Assembly: GCF_019212185.1 (NCBI RefSeq)
Contig: NZ_CP078138.1
Location: 5,128,501-5,192,500 of the forward strand
DNA: 64,000 nt
Reading direction: 5' to 3'
Origin: Pseudomonas fluorescens
GTDB lineage: Bacteria; Pseudomonadota; Gammaproteobacteria; Pseudomonadales; Pseudomonadaceae
Part shown: in pieces, positions 1 through 10,715 of the stretch
How the letters are laid out: each line of letters opens with the position of its first letter
How positions within the stretch are numbered: the stretch's first letter is position 1
The notes under the pieces: generated by a model
Database searches by the model: none
What the model was told of the DNA's origin: nothing
The model's input: the letters and a program-made list of their open reading frames with translations, nothing else
Program-made: the position numbers and the translations under genes

Positions 1-52
1 GCCACTTATCCAGTGCGGCCAGGGGGATAACCGAAATCCAAGGAGATCCAAA
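1..52 (+). other. arcB leader at window edge
   Basis: Short stretch before arcB. A good Shine-Dalgarno (AAGGAG, about 40-45) sits 7 bases before the arcB ATG. An open frame from base 1 ends in TAA at 28-30 and could be the tail of the preceding gene (arcA would be expected), but ten codons are too few to tell. Confidence 0.4.
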
Positions 53-1063
53 ATGGCTTTTAACATTCACAACCGCAATCTGCTGAGCCTGGAACACCAC
101 ACCCCTCGCGAATTGCGTTATCTGCTCGATCTGTCCCGCGACCTGAAACGCGCCAAGTACACCGGTACCGAGCAGCAGCACCTCAAAGGCAACAACATCG
201 CGCTGATCTTCGAAAAAACCTCGACCCGCACCCGCTGTGCGTTCGAAGTGGCAGCTTATGACCAGGGCGCGAACGTCACCTACATCGACCCGAACTCGTC
301 GCAGATCGGCCATAAAGAAAGCATGAAGGACACCGCCCGCGTTCTGGGGCGCATGTACGACGCCATCGAGTACCGTGGCTTCAAGCAGGAAATCGTTGAA
401 GAACTGGCCAAGTTCGCCGGTGTTCCCGTGTTCAACGGCCTGACCGACGAATACCACCCAACGCAAATGATCGCCGACGTGCTGACCATGCGTGAGCACG
501 CCGACAAGCCGATCCACGAAATCAGCTACGTCTACCTGGGCGACGCCCGCAACAACATGGGTAACTCGCTGCTGCTGATCGGCGCCAAGCTGGGCATGGA
601 CGTGCGTATCTGCGCACCGAAAGCCCTGTGGCCGCATGACGATCTGGTGGAACGTTGCAACAAGTACGCCGAAGAAAGCGGCGCGCGCATCACCCTGACC
701 GAAGACCCGAAAGCCGCGGTCAAGGGCGTGGACTTCATCCACACCGACGTCTGGGTATCGATGGGTGAGCCGGTTGAAGCCTGGGCCGAGCGTATCCAGC
801 AACTGCTGCCGTACCAGGTCAACGCCGAGCTGATGAAAGCCACCGGCAACCCACGCACCAAGTTCATGCACTGCCTGCCGGCGTTCCACAACAGCGACAC
901 CAAGGTCGGCAAACAGATCGCCGAGCAGTATCCACATCTGTCCAACGGCATCGAAGTGACTGACGACGTGTTCGAGTCCCCTGCCTGCATCGCCTTCGAG
1001 CAAGCGGAAAACCGCATGCACACCATCAAGGCGATCCTGGTGTCGACCCTGGCCGACCTGTAA
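53..1063 (+). CDS. arcB: Ornithine carbamoyltransferase, catabolic
   Basis: Second enzyme of the arginine deiminase pathway: phosphorolysis of citrulline to ornithine and carbamoyl phosphate in the cytoplasm. The 336-residue product has the full family length. Seen in the sequence: carbamoyl-phosphate loop STRTR (57-61), HPTQ (135-138), SMG loop (236-238) and the ornithine-site HCLP (273-276). Glu106 (Glu105 without the initiator Met) is kept; in the P. aeruginosa catabolic enzyme this residue is tied to cooperativity and to the catabolic direction, which separates it from anabolic ArgF. arcC follows after a 149-bp gap filled by a REPIN, the usual arcBC order. arcA and arcD presumably lie to the left of the window. 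ANR control is expected from the family, but the promoter is not in view. Confidence 0.97.
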   Translation: MAFNIHNRNLLSLEHHTPRELRYLLDLSRDLKRAKYTGTEQQHLKGNNIALIFEKTSTRTRCAFEVAAYDQGANVTYIDPNSSQIGHKESMKDTARVLGRMYDAIEYRGFKQEIVEELAKFAGVPVFNGLTDEYHPTQMIADVLTMREHADKPIHEISYVYLGDARNNMGNSLLLIGAKLGMDVRICAPKALWPHDDLVERCNKYAEESGARITLTEDPKAAVKGVDFIHTDVWVSMGEPVEAWAERIQQLLPYQVNAELMKATGNPRTKFMHCLPAFHNSDTKVGKQIAEQYPHLSNGIEVTDDVFESPACIAFEQAENRMHTIKAILVSTLADL

Positions 1064-1077
1064 GCCTTCGCTCCCCC

Positions 1078-1167
1078 TGTAGGAGCGAGCCTGCTCGCGA
1101 TAGCGCCGTACCGGTCGACAACAATATCGACTGCCAGGCCCCCATCGCGAGCAGGCTCGCTCCTACA
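1078..1167. repeat. REPIN (paired inverted REP sequences)
   Basis: Two REP units face each other: the left begins TGTAGGAGCGAGCCTGCTCG and the right is its inverted complement ending ctcctaca. Arms are separated by about 35 bases. It lies between arcB and arcC, inside the presumed arc transcript. This is the common P. fluorescens REPIN layout; such elements are moved by RAYT transposases, none of which is in this window. Confidence 0.93.
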
Positions 1168-1212
1168 AATGACCGGATCGACTGTACATTCCCTTTCAGA
1201 AGGACCAGCACC

Positions 1213-2142
1213 ATGCGTATCGTCGTAGCTCTGGGCGGTAACGCCCTTCTTCGTCGTGGCGAGCCCATGACCGCGGACAATCAACGCGCCAACATCCGCA
1301 TCGCCACCGAACAAATCGCCAAGATTCATCCGGGCAACCAACTGGTTATCGCCCACGGCAACGGCCCGCAAGTCGGCCTGCTGTCATTACAGGCGGCCGC
1401 CTACACCTCAGTCGCCGCTTACCCGCTGGACGTGCTCGGCGCAGAAACCGAAGGCATGATCGGCTACATCATCGAACAGGAATTGGGCAACCTGCTGGAC
1501 TTCGAAGTGCCTTTCGCCACCCTCCTGACCCAGGTTGAAGTGGACGCCAAAGACCCGGCATTCCAGAACCCGACCAAACCGATCGGCCCGGTCTACTCCA
1601 AGGCCGAAGCCGAAGCCCTGGCCGCGGAAAAAGGCTGGGCAATTGCCCCCGATGGCGACAAGTTCCGCCGCGTGGTCGCCAGCCCGAAACCCAAGCGCAT
1701 CTTTGAGATCCGTCCGATCAAATGGCTGCTGGACAAGGGCAGCATCGTGATCTGCGCCGGCGGTGGCGGCATCCCGACCATGTATGACGAAAACGGCAAG
1801 CTCAAAGGCATTGAAGCGGTGATTGACAAGGACCTGTGCTCGGCGTTGCTGGCGGAGCAACTGGAGGGGGATCTGCTGGTCATCGCCACCGACGTCAACG
1901 CGGCCTACATCGATTATGGCAAGCCGACCCAGAAAGCTATCGGCCAGGCTCACCCCGACGAAATGGAAAAACTCGGCTTTGCCGCCGGTTCCATGGGCCC
2001 GAAAGTCCAGGCTGCCTGCGACTTCGCGCGCAACACTGGCAAAGTCGCGGTGATCGGTTCACTCTCGGATATCGAAGCGATCGTCCAGGGCAAGGCCGGT
2101 ACCCGCATCAGCACCGCCAAGCCTGGCATCACCTACCTATAA
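1213..2142 (+). CDS. arcC: Carbamate kinase
   Basis: Last step of the arginine deiminase pathway: transfers the phosphate of carbamoyl phosphate to ADP, giving ATP, CO2 and ammonia. The 309-residue product begins with the family's nucleotide-binding N-terminus ([10 protein letters not shown]) and contains the HGNGPQVG loop and the ICAGGGGIP segment near residue 180, typical of the amino-acid kinase fold. Shine-Dalgarno AGAAGGA lies just before the ATG. It follows arcB and with it turns citrulline into ATP under oxygen limitation. A GC-rich hairpin follows the stop codon. Confidence 0.97.
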   Translation: MRIVVALGGNALLRRGEPMTADNQRANIRIATEQIAKIHPGNQLVIAHGNGPQVGLLSLQAAAYTSVAAYPLDVLGAETEGMIGYIIEQELGNLLDFEVPFATLLTQVEVDAKDPAFQNPTKPIGPVYSKAEAEALAAEKGWAIAPDGDKFRRVVASPKPKRIFEIRPIKWLLDKGSIVICAGGGGIPTMYDENGKLKGIEAVIDKDLCSALLAEQLEGDLLVIATDVNAAYIDYGKPTQKAIGQAHPDEMEKLGFAAGSMGPKVQAACDFARNTGKVAVIGSLSDIEAIVQGKAGTRISTAKPGITYL

Positions 2143-2150
2143 TGTAAAAA

Positions 2151-2173
2151 GGGGCAGGCCAGGCGCCTGCCCC
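2151..2173 (+). terminator. GC-rich hairpin after arcC
   Basis: Inverted repeat GGGGCAGGC / GCCTGCCCC with a 5-base loop starts 8 bases after the arcC stop. No T-tract follows, so it may be a transcript-stabilising 3' end rather than a true intrinsic terminator. Confidence 0.5.
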
Positions 2174-2201
2174 GACATCATGCCTTGAGAAGGAGACGCC
2201 T

Positions 2202-2564
2202 ATGGCCCAGTTCGAACCTGGTCACCTGCACATCGAACGACATGCACTGAACGATAAGGATGTCAGCTACGACATCAAGCTTGAATACAAGGTTGAACAG
2301 GATCCGAGTAAAGGCAAAGGCATGCTGTTCAGAATGCATGGCTCGATTCAGGGCAAACCTGTTGATGAACCCTTCTTCCTACCCAAGGAAGAGGCGTATA
2401 ACTTCGCCAGCAACGTGACAAAGATTGCCGAGAAATATGGCATTCCCAAGTCAATGAGTAGCATCGGCTCCGTTCATAAGCACTACGACCTGATGTTCGA
2501 GGACGTGCGCGTGCAACTGAACATGAAGTCCGGTGAACCGGTCGACCTGAAAAGTTTCGAGTAA
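2202..2564 (+). CDS. DUF5064 family protein
   Basis: Small soluble 120-residue protein resembling the Pseudomonas DUF5064 family; function unknown. No signal peptide, membrane segment or cysteine cluster is visible. The sequence alternates charged beta-strand-like stretches (residues 20-60) with a helix around 65-85. A strong Shine-Dalgarno (AGAAGGAG) precedes the ATG. It sits between arcC and gcsR, bounded by a hairpin on the left and a REPIN on the right, so it is probably its own transcript or read through from arc. Nothing in the sequence supports a specific role in arginine metabolism. Confidence 0.85.
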   Translation: MAQFEPGHLHIERHALNDKDVSYDIKLEYKVEQDPSKGKGMLFRMHGSIQGKPVDEPFFLPKEEAYNFASNVTKIAEKYGIPKSMSSIGSVHKHYDLMFEDVRVQLNMKSGEPVDLKSFE

Positions 2565-2575
2565 CCAGATCCCAC

Positions 2576-2665
2576 TGTAGGAGCGAGCCTGCTCGCGAAA
2601 GCGATCCCACATTCAACTTCGATGTTGTCTGACACACCGCTTTCGCGAGCAGGCTCGTTCCCACA
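2576..2665. repeat. REPIN (paired inverted REP sequences)
   Basis: Second REPIN. The left unit matches the one at 1078; the right unit is the inverted form with two substitutions (gttcccaca in place of gctcctaca). It starts 11 bases after the DUF5064 stop. Confidence 0.92.
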
Positions 2666-2757
2666 TTGGAACCCTCAACACCACCAACCGATTTCACCTT
2701 ACCCCCGCACCAAGGCATACTTGCCACCCTCCGCACCGTAGACCCTGAAACCGCCCC

Positions 2758-4266
2758 ATGCGTATCCACGTCAGCTTCATCGACCGCGTCGGCATCACCC
2801 AGGAGGTCCTGGCCTTGCTCGGTGGGCGCAATCTCAATCTGGATGCGGTGGAAATGGTTCCACCGAACGTCTACATCGACGCCCCGACCTTGAGTCCACA
2901 GGTGCTCGAAGAACTGCGCGATGCGCTGTTCAATGTGCAGGGCGTGCAAGCGGTGACCGTGGTCGACATCCTTCCCGGGCAACGCCGGCACCTGCAACTC
3001 GACGCCCTGTTGGCGGCGATGACCGACCCGGTGCTGGCTCTGGACAGCGCGGGTACAATTCTGTTGGCCAACCCGGCCCTGATCGCCCTTTACGGTCGCG
3101 AGCCAGCCGGGGAAAACGTCGGCGCATTGTTTGCCGATCCGGCCCTGCTAGGCACCCTGCTCGAACATGGCTTTCGTCTGCCGCTGCGCGAGATCACCGT
3201 CAACGGCCAGACCCTGCTGCTGGACGCGACGCCGATCACCGATGCCGGCGCCCTGCTGACCCTCTATCAAGCCAACCGGATCGGCGAGCAACTGTCGGCC
3301 CTGCACCACGATCACGCCGAAGGCTTCGATGCGTTGCTCGGCGAATCCCCCGTCATTCGTACCCTCAAGGCCCGGGCCCAACGAGTCGCAGCGCTGGATG
3401 CACCCTTGCTGATCCAGGGCGAAACCGGCACTGGCAAGGAACTGGTGGCGCGCGCTTGCCATGCCAACAGTAGCCGCCACAGTGCGCCCTTTCTGGCGTT
3501 GAACTGCGCGGCATTGCCGGAAAACCTCGCCGAAAGCGAACTGTTCGGCTATGCCCCCGGCGCCTTCACCGGCGCCCAGCGCGGCGGTAAACCGGGGCTG
3601 ATGGAACTGGCCAACCAGGGTACGGTGTTTCTCGATGAGATCGGCGAGATGTCGCCCTACCTGCAGGCCAAGCTCCTGCGCTTTCTCAATGACGGCAGCT
3701 TTCGCCGGGTGGGCGGCGATCGCGAAGTCAAGGTCAATGTGCGGATCCTCAGCGCGACCCACCGTGATCTGGAAAAAATGGTCAGCGAAGGGACCTTCCG
3801 CGAAGACCTGTTCTATCGCCTGAACGTGCTCAACGTCGAAGTGCCGCCACTGCGCGACCGTGGCCAGGACATCCTGCTGCTGGCGCGTTACTTCATGCAG
3901 CAGGCCTGCGCACAAATCCAGCGTCCGGTCTGCCGCCTGGCCCCCGGCACCTACCCGGCCCTGCTGGGCAATCGCTGGCCGGGCAACGTGCGGCAACTGC
4001 AGAACGTGATCTTCCGCGCCGCCGCCATCTGCGAGAGCAGCCTGGTGGACATCGGCGACCTGGACATCGCCGGTACCTCGGTCGCCCGCCAAAGCGACAG
4101 CGAAGTCGACAGCCTGGAACAGGCGATGGAAGACTTCGAACGCTCGCTGCTGGAAAAACTCTACGTCAGCTACCCCTCGACCCGCCAACTGGCCAGCCGC
4201 CTGCAAACCTCGCACACGGCGATCGCCCATCGTTTGCGCAAGTACGGTATTCCAAATAAGCCTTGA
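2758..4266 (+). CDS. gcsR: TyrR-like sigma-54 activator of the glycine cleavage operon
   Basis: Bacterial enhancer-binding protein of 502 residues. Order of domains: ACT-like N-terminus (about 1-75), PAS-like domain (about 80-165), AAA+ sigma-54 interaction domain (about 195-420) and a C-terminal helix-turn-helix (about 475-500, TRQLASRLQTSHTAIAHRL). Walker A GETGTGKE, GAFTGA loop and Walker B VFLDEIGE are all intact, so it should contact sigma-54, unlike E. coli TyrR, which lacks a functional GAFTGA. It is immediately followed by gcvH-gcvP-sdaA-gcvT, the arrangement of P. aeruginosa GcsR (PA2449), which activates that operon in response to glycine. No clear Shine-Dalgarno precedes the ATG chosen here; the ACT domain starts at residue 2, supporting this start. 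PhhR is the close paralogue, excluded by context. Confidence 0.93.
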   Translation: MRIHVSFIDRVGITQEVLALLGGRNLNLDAVEMVPPNVYIDAPTLSPQVLEELRDALFNVQGVQAVTVVDILPGQRRHLQLDALLAAMTDPVLALDSAGTILLANPALIALYGREPAGENVGALFADPALLGTLLEHGFRLPLREITVNGQTLLLDATPITDAGALLTLYQANRIGEQLSALHHDHAEGFDALLGESPVIRTLKARAQRVAALDAPLLIQGETGTGKELVARACHANSSRHSAPFLALNCAALPENLAESELFGYAPGAFTGAQRGGKPGLMELANQGTVFLDEIGEMSPYLQAKLLRFLNDGSFRRVGGDREVKVNVRILSATHRDLEKMVSEGTFREDLFYRLNVLNVEVPPLRDRGQDILLLARYFMQQACAQIQRPVCRLAPGTYPALLGNRWPGNVRQLQNVIFRAAAICESSLVDIGDLDIAGTSVARQSDSEVDSLEQAMEDFERSLLEKLYVSYPSTRQLASRLQTSHTAIAHRLRKYGIPNKP

Positions 4267-4267
4267 T

Positions 4268-4301
4268 CCCTGTAGGAGCAGCCCGGCCGGCTCCTACAGG
4301 G
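4268..4301. repeat. Single REP-like palindrome
   Basis: Arms CCCTGTAGGAGC and GCTCCTACAGGG around a short GC-rich loop, beginning 2 bases after the gcsR stop codon. It could also serve as the 3' end of the gcsR transcript. Confidence 0.75.
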
Positions 4302-4343
4302 TCTGCGATAGTCACAAAATCATCGCCAAAAACGACCTCCACC

Positions 4344-4361
4344 TGTACTGAAAGCGCTACA
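4344..4361. promoter_or_regulatory. GcsR operator, site 1
   Basis: TGTACTGAAAGCGCTACA, an 18-bp imperfect inverted repeat of the form TGTANNG-N4-CGCTACA. It lies 281 bp upstream of the gcvH start. Confidence 0.7.
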
Positions 4362-4362
4362 G

Positions 4363-4380
4363 CGGAACGATATCGCTACA
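4363..4380. promoter_or_regulatory. GcsR operator, site 2
   Basis: CGGAACGATATCGCTACA, one base after site 1 ends. It is close to the reverse complement of the P. aeruginosa consensus as I recall it (TGTAACG-N4-CGTTCCG). Confidence 0.75.
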
Positions 4381-4443
4381 CCCTCCTTCCAGCGCCTCCA
4401 CGCAAGGCTTTGATCCCCATAGGCTTTTTTGTCCGCACCGGAC

Positions 4444-4461
4444 TGTAGCGATTTCGCTACA
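4444..4461. promoter_or_regulatory. GcsR operator, site 3
   Basis: TGTAGCGATTTCGCTACA, a near-perfect 18-bp palindrome, 64 bp upstream of the sigma-54 promoter. Together with sites 1 and 2 this makes the three-site array expected for GcsR. Confidence 0.8.
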
Positions 4462-4524
4462 CCTGCTTATCTCGCCGCAACCGAAATAACTCGCAACCAC
4501 TTGTTTTGTAACGATTTTTCAAGA

Positions 4525-4541
4525 TTGGCAACGTTTTTGCT
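4525..4541 (+). promoter_or_regulatory. Sigma-54 (-24/-12) promoter of gcvH-gcvP-sdaA-gcvT
   Basis: TTGGCAACGTTTTTGCT has the invariant GG (4527-4528) and GC (4539-4540) exactly 10 bases apart, as required for RpoN promoters. Transcription would start near 4552, leaving a leader of about 70 bases before gcvH. Confidence 0.88.
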
Positions 4542-4624
4542 TTGTAACCCCTCATTAATCAAGGGCATTACGCCCACGCTTTCCACCGCGTCCACCAGAC
4601 GAGTCTGGCCCCTGAGGAGTTTCC

Positions 4625-5008
4625 ATGAGCGAGTTGCGTTTTACTGAAGATCACGAATGGCTGCGCACCGAAGCCGACGGCAGTGTCACTGTCGGCATCA
4701 CCGCCTTCGCGCAGAACGCCCTGGGCGACGTGGTGTTCGTGCAACTGCCTGAATTGCAGGCTTACGACAAGGGCGCGGAAGCCGCCACCGTGGAATCGGT
4801 CAAGGCCGCCAGCGGCGTGTACATGCCCCTGGACGGCGAAGTGCTGGCAACCAACCCGGCGCTGGAGGACAGCCCGGAACTGGTCAACGAAGACCCGCTG
4901 GGCGAAGGCTGGTTTTTCCGCTTTCAGCCTGCCGATGCATCAGCCGTCGCCAAGTTGCTGGATCAGGACGCCTATGACCGTCTGATCAAAGCCAACGCGC
5001 AAGCTTGA
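4625..5008 (+). CDS. gcvH2: Glycine cleavage system H protein
   Basis: Lipoyl carrier of the glycine cleavage complex: shuttles the aminomethyl group from GcvP to GcvT and is re-oxidised by lipoamide dehydrogenase. The 127-residue length is normal. Lys60 in the ESVKA motif is the lipoylation site. Shine-Dalgarno GAGG lies before the ATG. It is the first gene after the sigma-54 promoter. The gcvP start follows with an 11-bp gap. Named gcvH2 by analogy with the GcsR-controlled copy of P. aeruginosa. Confidence 0.96.
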   Translation: MSELRFTEDHEWLRTEADGSVTVGITAFAQNALGDVVFVQLPELQAYDKGAEAATVESVKAASGVYMPLDGEVLATNPALEDSPELVNEDPLGEGWFFRFQPADASAVAKLLDQDAYDRLIKANAQA

Positions 5009-5019
5009 GGAGCACCGAC

Positions 5020-7872
5020 ATGACTGAAGTCAACCTGAGCACCGCCAACGAATTCATCGCCCGTCACATCGGCCCGCGTGCCGGCGACGAGCAAGCCATG
5101 CTCAACAGCCTCGGTTTCGACTCCCTGGAAGCCCTGAGCGCCAGCGTCATCCCCGACAGCATCAAGGGCACCAGCGTACTGGGTCTTGAAGACGGTCTGA
5201 GCGAAGCCCAGGCCCTGGCCGCGATCAAGGCCATCGCCGGCAAGAACCAGCTGTTCAAGACCTACATCGGCCAGGGCTACTACAACTGCCACACACCATC
5301 GCCGATCCTGCGCAACCTCCTGGAAAACCCGGCCTGGTACACCGCCTACACCCCGTACCAGCCAGAAATTTCCCAGGGCCGCCTGGAAGCGCTGCTGAAT
5401 TTCCAGACCCTGATCAGCGACCTGTCCGGCCTGCCGATCGCCAACGCCTCGTTGCTCGACGAAGCCACCGCTGCTGCCGAAGCCATGACCTTCTGCAAAC
5501 GCCTGAGCAAGAACAAGGGCAGCCACGCCTTCTTTGCCTCCGTGCATTGCCACCCGCAGACCCTCGACGTGCTGCGCACCCGGGCCGAACCACTGGGCAT
5601 CGAGGTGGTAGTCGCCGATGAGCGTGAGCTGAGCGATCTCAGCCCGTTCTTCGGTGCCCTGCTGCAATACCCAGCCGCCAACGGCGACCTGTTCGACTAC
5701 CGCGAGCTGACCGAACGCTTCCACGCCGCCAACGCCCTGGTGGCCGTGGCCGCCGACCTGCTGGCCCTGACGGTCCTCACCCCGCCAGGCGAGTTCGGCG
5801 CAGACGTGGCCATCGGCAGCGCGCAGCGTTTCGGCGTGCCGCTGGGCTTTGGCGGTCCGCACGCGGCGTACTTCGCCACCAAAGATGCGTTCAAACGCGA
5901 TATGCCGGGGCGCCTGGTCGGTGTCTCCGTCGATCGTTTCGGCAAACCGGCGCTGCGCCTGGCCATGCAGACCCGCGAGCAACACATCCGTCGCGAGAAG
6001 GCGACCAGCAACATCTGCACCGCCCAAGTCCTGTTGGCCAACATCGCCAGCATGTATGCGGTGTATCACGGCCCCAAAGGCCTGACCCAGATCGCCCTGC
6101 GCATCCATCACCTGACCGCAATCCTCGCCAAGGGCCTGGATGCACTGGGAGTGAAGGTCGAACAAGCGCACTTCTTCGACACCCTGACCCTGGCCACCGG
6201 TGCCAACACCGCCACCCTGCATGATCAGGCACGCGCCCAGCGTATCAACCTGCGGGTGATCGATGCCGAGCGTCTGGGCCTGTCCCTCGACGAAACCACT
6301 GCCCAGGCGGACATCGAGACCTTGTGGAGCGTATTCGCCGGCGGTCAAGCGCTGCCGGAGTTCGCCGCGCTTGCCGCTGCCGTACAAGGCACCCTGCCAG
6401 CGGCCCTGGTTCGCCAGTCGGCCATCCTTAGCCACCCGGTGTTCAACCGCTATCACTCGGAAACCGAGCTGATGCGCTACCTGCGCAAGCTTGCCGACAA
6501 GGATCTGGCCCTGGATCGCACCATGATCCCGCTGGGTTCGTGCACCATGAAACTTAACGCCGCCAGCGAAATGATCCCGGTGACCTGGGCCGAATTCGGC
6601 GCCCTGCACCCGTTCGCTCCGGCCGAGCAGAGTGCCGGCTATCAGCAATTGACTGATGAGCTGGAAGCAATGCTCTGCGCCGCCACCGGTTACGACGCCG
6701 TGTCGCTGCAACCGAACGCCGGTTCCCAGGGCGAGTACGCTGGCCTGCTGGCCATTCGCGCCTACCACCAGAGCCGTGGCGATGACCGCCGCGACATCTG
6801 CCTGATCCCGTCATCCGCCCACGGCACCAACCCGGCCACCGCCCACATGGCCGGCATGCGCGTGGTGGTGACGGCGTGCGATGCCCGTGGCAACGTCGAC
6901 ATCGAAGACCTGCGCGCCAAGGCCATCGAGCACCGCGAACATCTCGCGGCCCTGATGATCACCTACCCGTCGACCCACGGCGTGTTCGAGGAAGGCATCC
7001 GCGAAATCTGCGGGATCATCCACGACAACGGCGGCCAGGTGTACATCGACGGCGCCAACATGAACGCCATGGTCGGCCTCTGCGCACCGGGCAAGTTCGG
7101 CGGCGACGTATCGCACCTGAACTTGCACAAGACGTTCTGCATCCCTCACGGCGGTGGCGGCCCGGGTGTCGGGCCGATCGGCGTGAAGTCGCACCTGATC
7201 CCGTTCCTGCCCGGTCACGCGGCCATGGAGCGCAAGGAAGGCGCGGTGTGCGCGGCACCGTTCGGCAGCGCCAGCATCCTGCCCATCACCTGGATGTACA
7301 TCCGCATGATGGGCGGCGCCGGCCTCAAGCGCGCTTCGCAGTTGGCGATCCTCAACGCCAACTACATCTCTCGTCGCCTGGAAGAGCACTACCCGGTGCT
7401 GTACACCGGCAGCAACGGTCTGGTGGCCCACGAGTGCATCCTCGACCTGCGCCCGCTGAAGGACAGCAGCGGCATCAGCGTCGATGACGTGGCAAAGCGC
7501 CTGATCGACTTCGGCTTCCACGCCCCGACCATGTCGTTCCCGGTCGCCGGGACCCTGATGATCGAGCCGACCGAAAGCGAATCCAAGGAAGAGCTGGACC
7601 GCTTCTGCGACGCGATGATCCGCATCCGCGAGGAAATCCGTGCAGTCGAGAATGGCACCCTGGACAAGGACGACAATCCACTGAAAAACGCCCCGCACAC
7701 TGCGGCGGAAATCGTTGGCGAGTGGTCGCACCCTTACAGCCGCGAACAGGCGGTGTACCCGGTGGCGTCGTTGATCGAAAGCAAGTACTGGCCGCCGGTC
7801 GGTCGCGTCGACAACGTGTTCGGCGACCGCAACCTGATCTGCGCCTGCCCGTCGATCGAAAGCTACGCTTAA
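5020..7872 (+). CDS. gcvP2: Glycine dehydrogenase (decarboxylating), P protein
   Basis: PLP enzyme that decarboxylates glycine and loads the aminomethyl group on lipoyl-GcvH. From the ATG at 5020 it has 950 residues, the usual length of the fused (alpha plus beta) P protein. The PLP lysine is Lys704 in [18 protein letters not shown]. The N-terminal half is the partner domain of the homologous tandem pair. The in-frame TTG at 5005 overlaps the gcvH stop, but AGGAG at 5008-5012 fits the ATG at 5020 with 7-base spacing, so that start is preferred. It is followed by two hairpins rather than by glyA. Confidence 0.96.
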   Translation: MTEVNLSTANEFIARHIGPRAGDEQAMLNSLGFDSLEALSASVIPDSIKGTSVLGLEDGLSEAQALAAIKAIAGKNQLFKTYIGQGYYNCHTPSPILRNLLENPAWYTAYTPYQPEISQGRLEALLNFQTLISDLSGLPIANASLLDEATAAAEAMTFCKRLSKNKGSHAFFASVHCHPQTLDVLRTRAEPLGIEVVVADERELSDLSPFFGALLQYPAANGDLFDYRELTERFHAANALVAVAADLLALTVLTPPGEFGADVAIGSAQRFGVPLGFGGPHAAYFATKDAFKRDMPGRLVGVSVDRFGKPALRLAMQTREQHIRREKATSNICTAQVLLANIASMYAVYHGPKGLTQIALRIHHLTAILAKGLDALGVKVEQAHFFDTLTLATGANTATLHDQARAQRINLRVIDAERLGLSLDETTAQADIETLWSVFAGGQALPEFAALAAAVQGTLPAALVRQSAILSHPVFNRYHSETELMRYLRKLADKDLALDRTMIPLGSCTMKLNAASEMIPVTWAEFGALHPFAPAEQSAGYQQLTDELEAMLCAATGYDAVSLQPNAGSQGEYAGLLAIRAYHQSRGDDRRDICLIPSSAHGTNPATAHMAGMRVVVTACDARGNVDIEDLRAKAIEHREHLAALMITYPSTHGVFEEGIREICGIIHDNGGQVYIDGANMNAMVGLCAPGKFGGDVSHLNLHKTFCIPHGGGGPGVGPIGVKSHLIPFLPGHAAMERKEGAVCAAPFGSASILPITWMYIRMMGGAGLKRASQLAILNANYISRRLEEHYPVLYTGSNGLVAHECILDLRPLKDSSGISVDDVAKRLIDFGFHAPTMSFPVAGTLMIEPTESESKEELDRFCDAMIRIREEIRAVENGTLDKDDNPLKNAPHTAAEIVGEWSHPYSREQAVYPVASLIESKYWPPVGRVDNVFGDRNLICACPSIESYA

Positions 7873-7880
7873 GCGAATGA

Positions 7881-7902
7881 GGGGGCGGACTGATCCGCCC
7901 CC
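7881..7902 (+). terminator. Strong hairpin after gcvP
   Basis: GGGGGCGGA / TCCGCCCCC with a 4-base loop, 8 bases after the gcvP stop. It is followed by only a weak T-run, so partial termination or mRNA stabilisation within the operon is more likely than full termination. Confidence 0.55.
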
Positions 7903-7916
7903 GATTTCAACAACAC

Positions 7917-7974
7917 CACAGTCCCCTGTAGGAGCGAGCCGGCTCCGGGCGGCTCGCTCCTACAGGGGACTGTG
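7917..7974. repeat. Perfect 24-bp inverted repeat (REP-derived)
   Basis: The arms at 7917-7940 and 7951-7974 are exact reverse complements of each other around a 10-base loop. The core is the REP motif (TGTAGGAGCGAGCC), flanked by a further perfectly matched CACAGTCCCC. It lies in the gcvP-sdaA gap, the position held by glyA2 in P. aeruginosa. Confidence 0.9.
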
Positions 7975-8021
7975 TCAGCCTCGGCTTGCCAATCCCCATA
8001 ACAAGAAACCGGAGAACAACC

Positions 8022-9398
<1,377 letters not shown>

Positions 9399-9436
9399 TG
9401 CGAGCGCATCCCCACCCGTTTTTCCAGGAGCTGAAT

Positions 9437-10561
9437 ATGTCCACCGAGCACTTGCTGAAAACCCCGCTGCACAAATTGCACATCGAACTGGGCGCACGCA
9501 TGGTGCCGTTCGCTGGCTACGACATGCCGGTGCAATACCCGCTGGGCGTGATGAAAGAGCACCAGCACAGCCGTGATCAGGCCGGGCTGTTCGATGTTTC
9601 GCACATGGGCCAGATCCGCCTGACCGGCGCCAATGCCGCCAGCGCACTGGAAACCCTGGTGCCAGTGGACATCATCGACTTGCCGGTAGGCATGCAGCGC
9701 TATGCCATGTTTACCAATGAACAAGGCGGTATCCTCGACGACCTGATGGTGGCCAACCTCGGAAACGACGAGCTGTTCCTGGTGGTCAACGCCGCGTGCA
9801 AGGACCAGGACCTGGCGCACTTGCGCGCGCATATCGGCGATCAATGCCAGATCGAGCCGCTGTTCGAGGAGCGCGCCCTGCTCGCACTGCAAGGCCCGGC
9901 TGCGGTTACAGCGCTGGCGCGCCTGGTGCCGGAGGTGGCAAAGATGACCTTCATGCAATTCATTCGGGTGAATCTGCAGGGCGTGGAGTGTTTTGTGAGC
10001 CGCTCGGGCTACACCGGTGAAGATGGCTTCGAAATCTCCGTACCGTCTCTCCACGCCGAAGCCCTGGCACGCACCCTGCTGGCTGAACCCGAGGTCGCCG
10101 CCATCGGCCTTGGTGCCCGCGACTCGTTGCGTCTGGAGGCGGGTCTGTGCCTCTACGGCCATGACATGAACACCCAGACCACGCCGATCGAAGCCAGCCT
10201 GCTGTGGGCCATTTCCAAGCCACGGCGTGCCGATGGTGCGCGTGCCGGCGGCTTCCCCGGTGCCGAACAGATTTTTGCCCAGCAGCAAAACGGTGTACTA
10301 CGCAAACGGGTCGGCCTGTTGCCTCAGGAGCGGACGCCGGTGCGTGAAGGCGCAGAAATCGTCAATGAAGCGGGCGAGATCATCGGCAGCGTCTGCAGCG
10401 GTGGTTTCGGTCCAACCTTGGGCGCCCCGCTGGCGATGGGATATCTCGACAGCGCCTACACCGCACTCGACACTCAGGTCTGGGCCATTGTCCGTGGCAA
10501 AAAAGTGCCACTGCGTGTAAGCAAAATGCCATTTGTTCCGCAACGCTACTATCGCGGCTGA
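9437..10561 (+). CDS. gcvT2: Glycine cleavage system T protein (aminomethyltransferase)
   Basis: Releases ammonia from aminomethyl-GcvH and forms 5,10-methylene-THF. The 374-residue product has normal length and family motifs: an N-terminal [25 protein letters not shown] start, DVSHMGQ near residue 55, and the C-terminal barrel domain from about 280. Shine-Dalgarno CAGGAG lies 9 bases before the ATG. The same frame stays open far upstream into sdaA, but that extension has no coding character of its own. Last gene of the operon; a 10-bp-stem hairpin follows at 10583. Confidence 0.96.
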   Translation: MSTEHLLKTPLHKLHIELGARMVPFAGYDMPVQYPLGVMKEHQHSRDQAGLFDVSHMGQIRLTGANAASALETLVPVDIIDLPVGMQRYAMFTNEQGGILDDLMVANLGNDELFLVVNAACKDQDLAHLRAHIGDQCQIEPLFEERALLALQGPAAVTALARLVPEVAKMTFMQFIRVNLQGVECFVSRSGYTGEDGFEISVPSLHAEALARTLLAEPEVAAIGLGARDSLRLEAGLCLYGHDMNTQTTPIEASLLWAISKPRRADGARAGGFPGAEQIFAQQQNGVLRKRVGLLPQERTPVREGAEIVNEAGEIIGSVCSGGFGPTLGAPLAMGYLDSAYTALDTQVWAIVRGKKVPLRVSKMPFVPQRYYRG

Positions 10562-10582
10562 GTAGCTGTTCCGATAAGTAAC

Positions 10583-10621
10583 GCGACTGCGTAACAGTGC
10601 ACTAAACTGTAACGCAGTCGC
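10583..10621 (+). terminator. Hairpin after gcvT
   Basis: GCGACTGCGT (10583-10592) pairs perfectly with ACGCAGTCGC (10612-10621). The loop contains a further AACAGT/ACTGT pairing. No T-tract follows. Confidence 0.55.
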
Positions 10622-10715
10622 CATAAAACAGTGCATTGTTTGGTTATAAGCTTCGTTTATGAACTCGGCTTATAACATTCGAAAACAATTGAACAACTCT
10701 ATCGAATAAGCCACG

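Noticed and set aside
1..30. C-terminal end of arcA at the left edge
   Set aside because: Ten codons read [13 protein letters not shown] and do not match the arginine deiminase C-terminus I know; left unassigned.
4263..4647. Two short plus-strand frames in the gcsR-gcvH gap
   Set aside because: They cover the operators and the sigma-54 promoter, have no Shine-Dalgarno and poor codon use.
4972..6768. 598-residue minus-strand open frame opposite gcvP
   Set aside because: It mirrors the high-GC third positions of gcvP, has no family similarity and lies wholly inside a clear gene.
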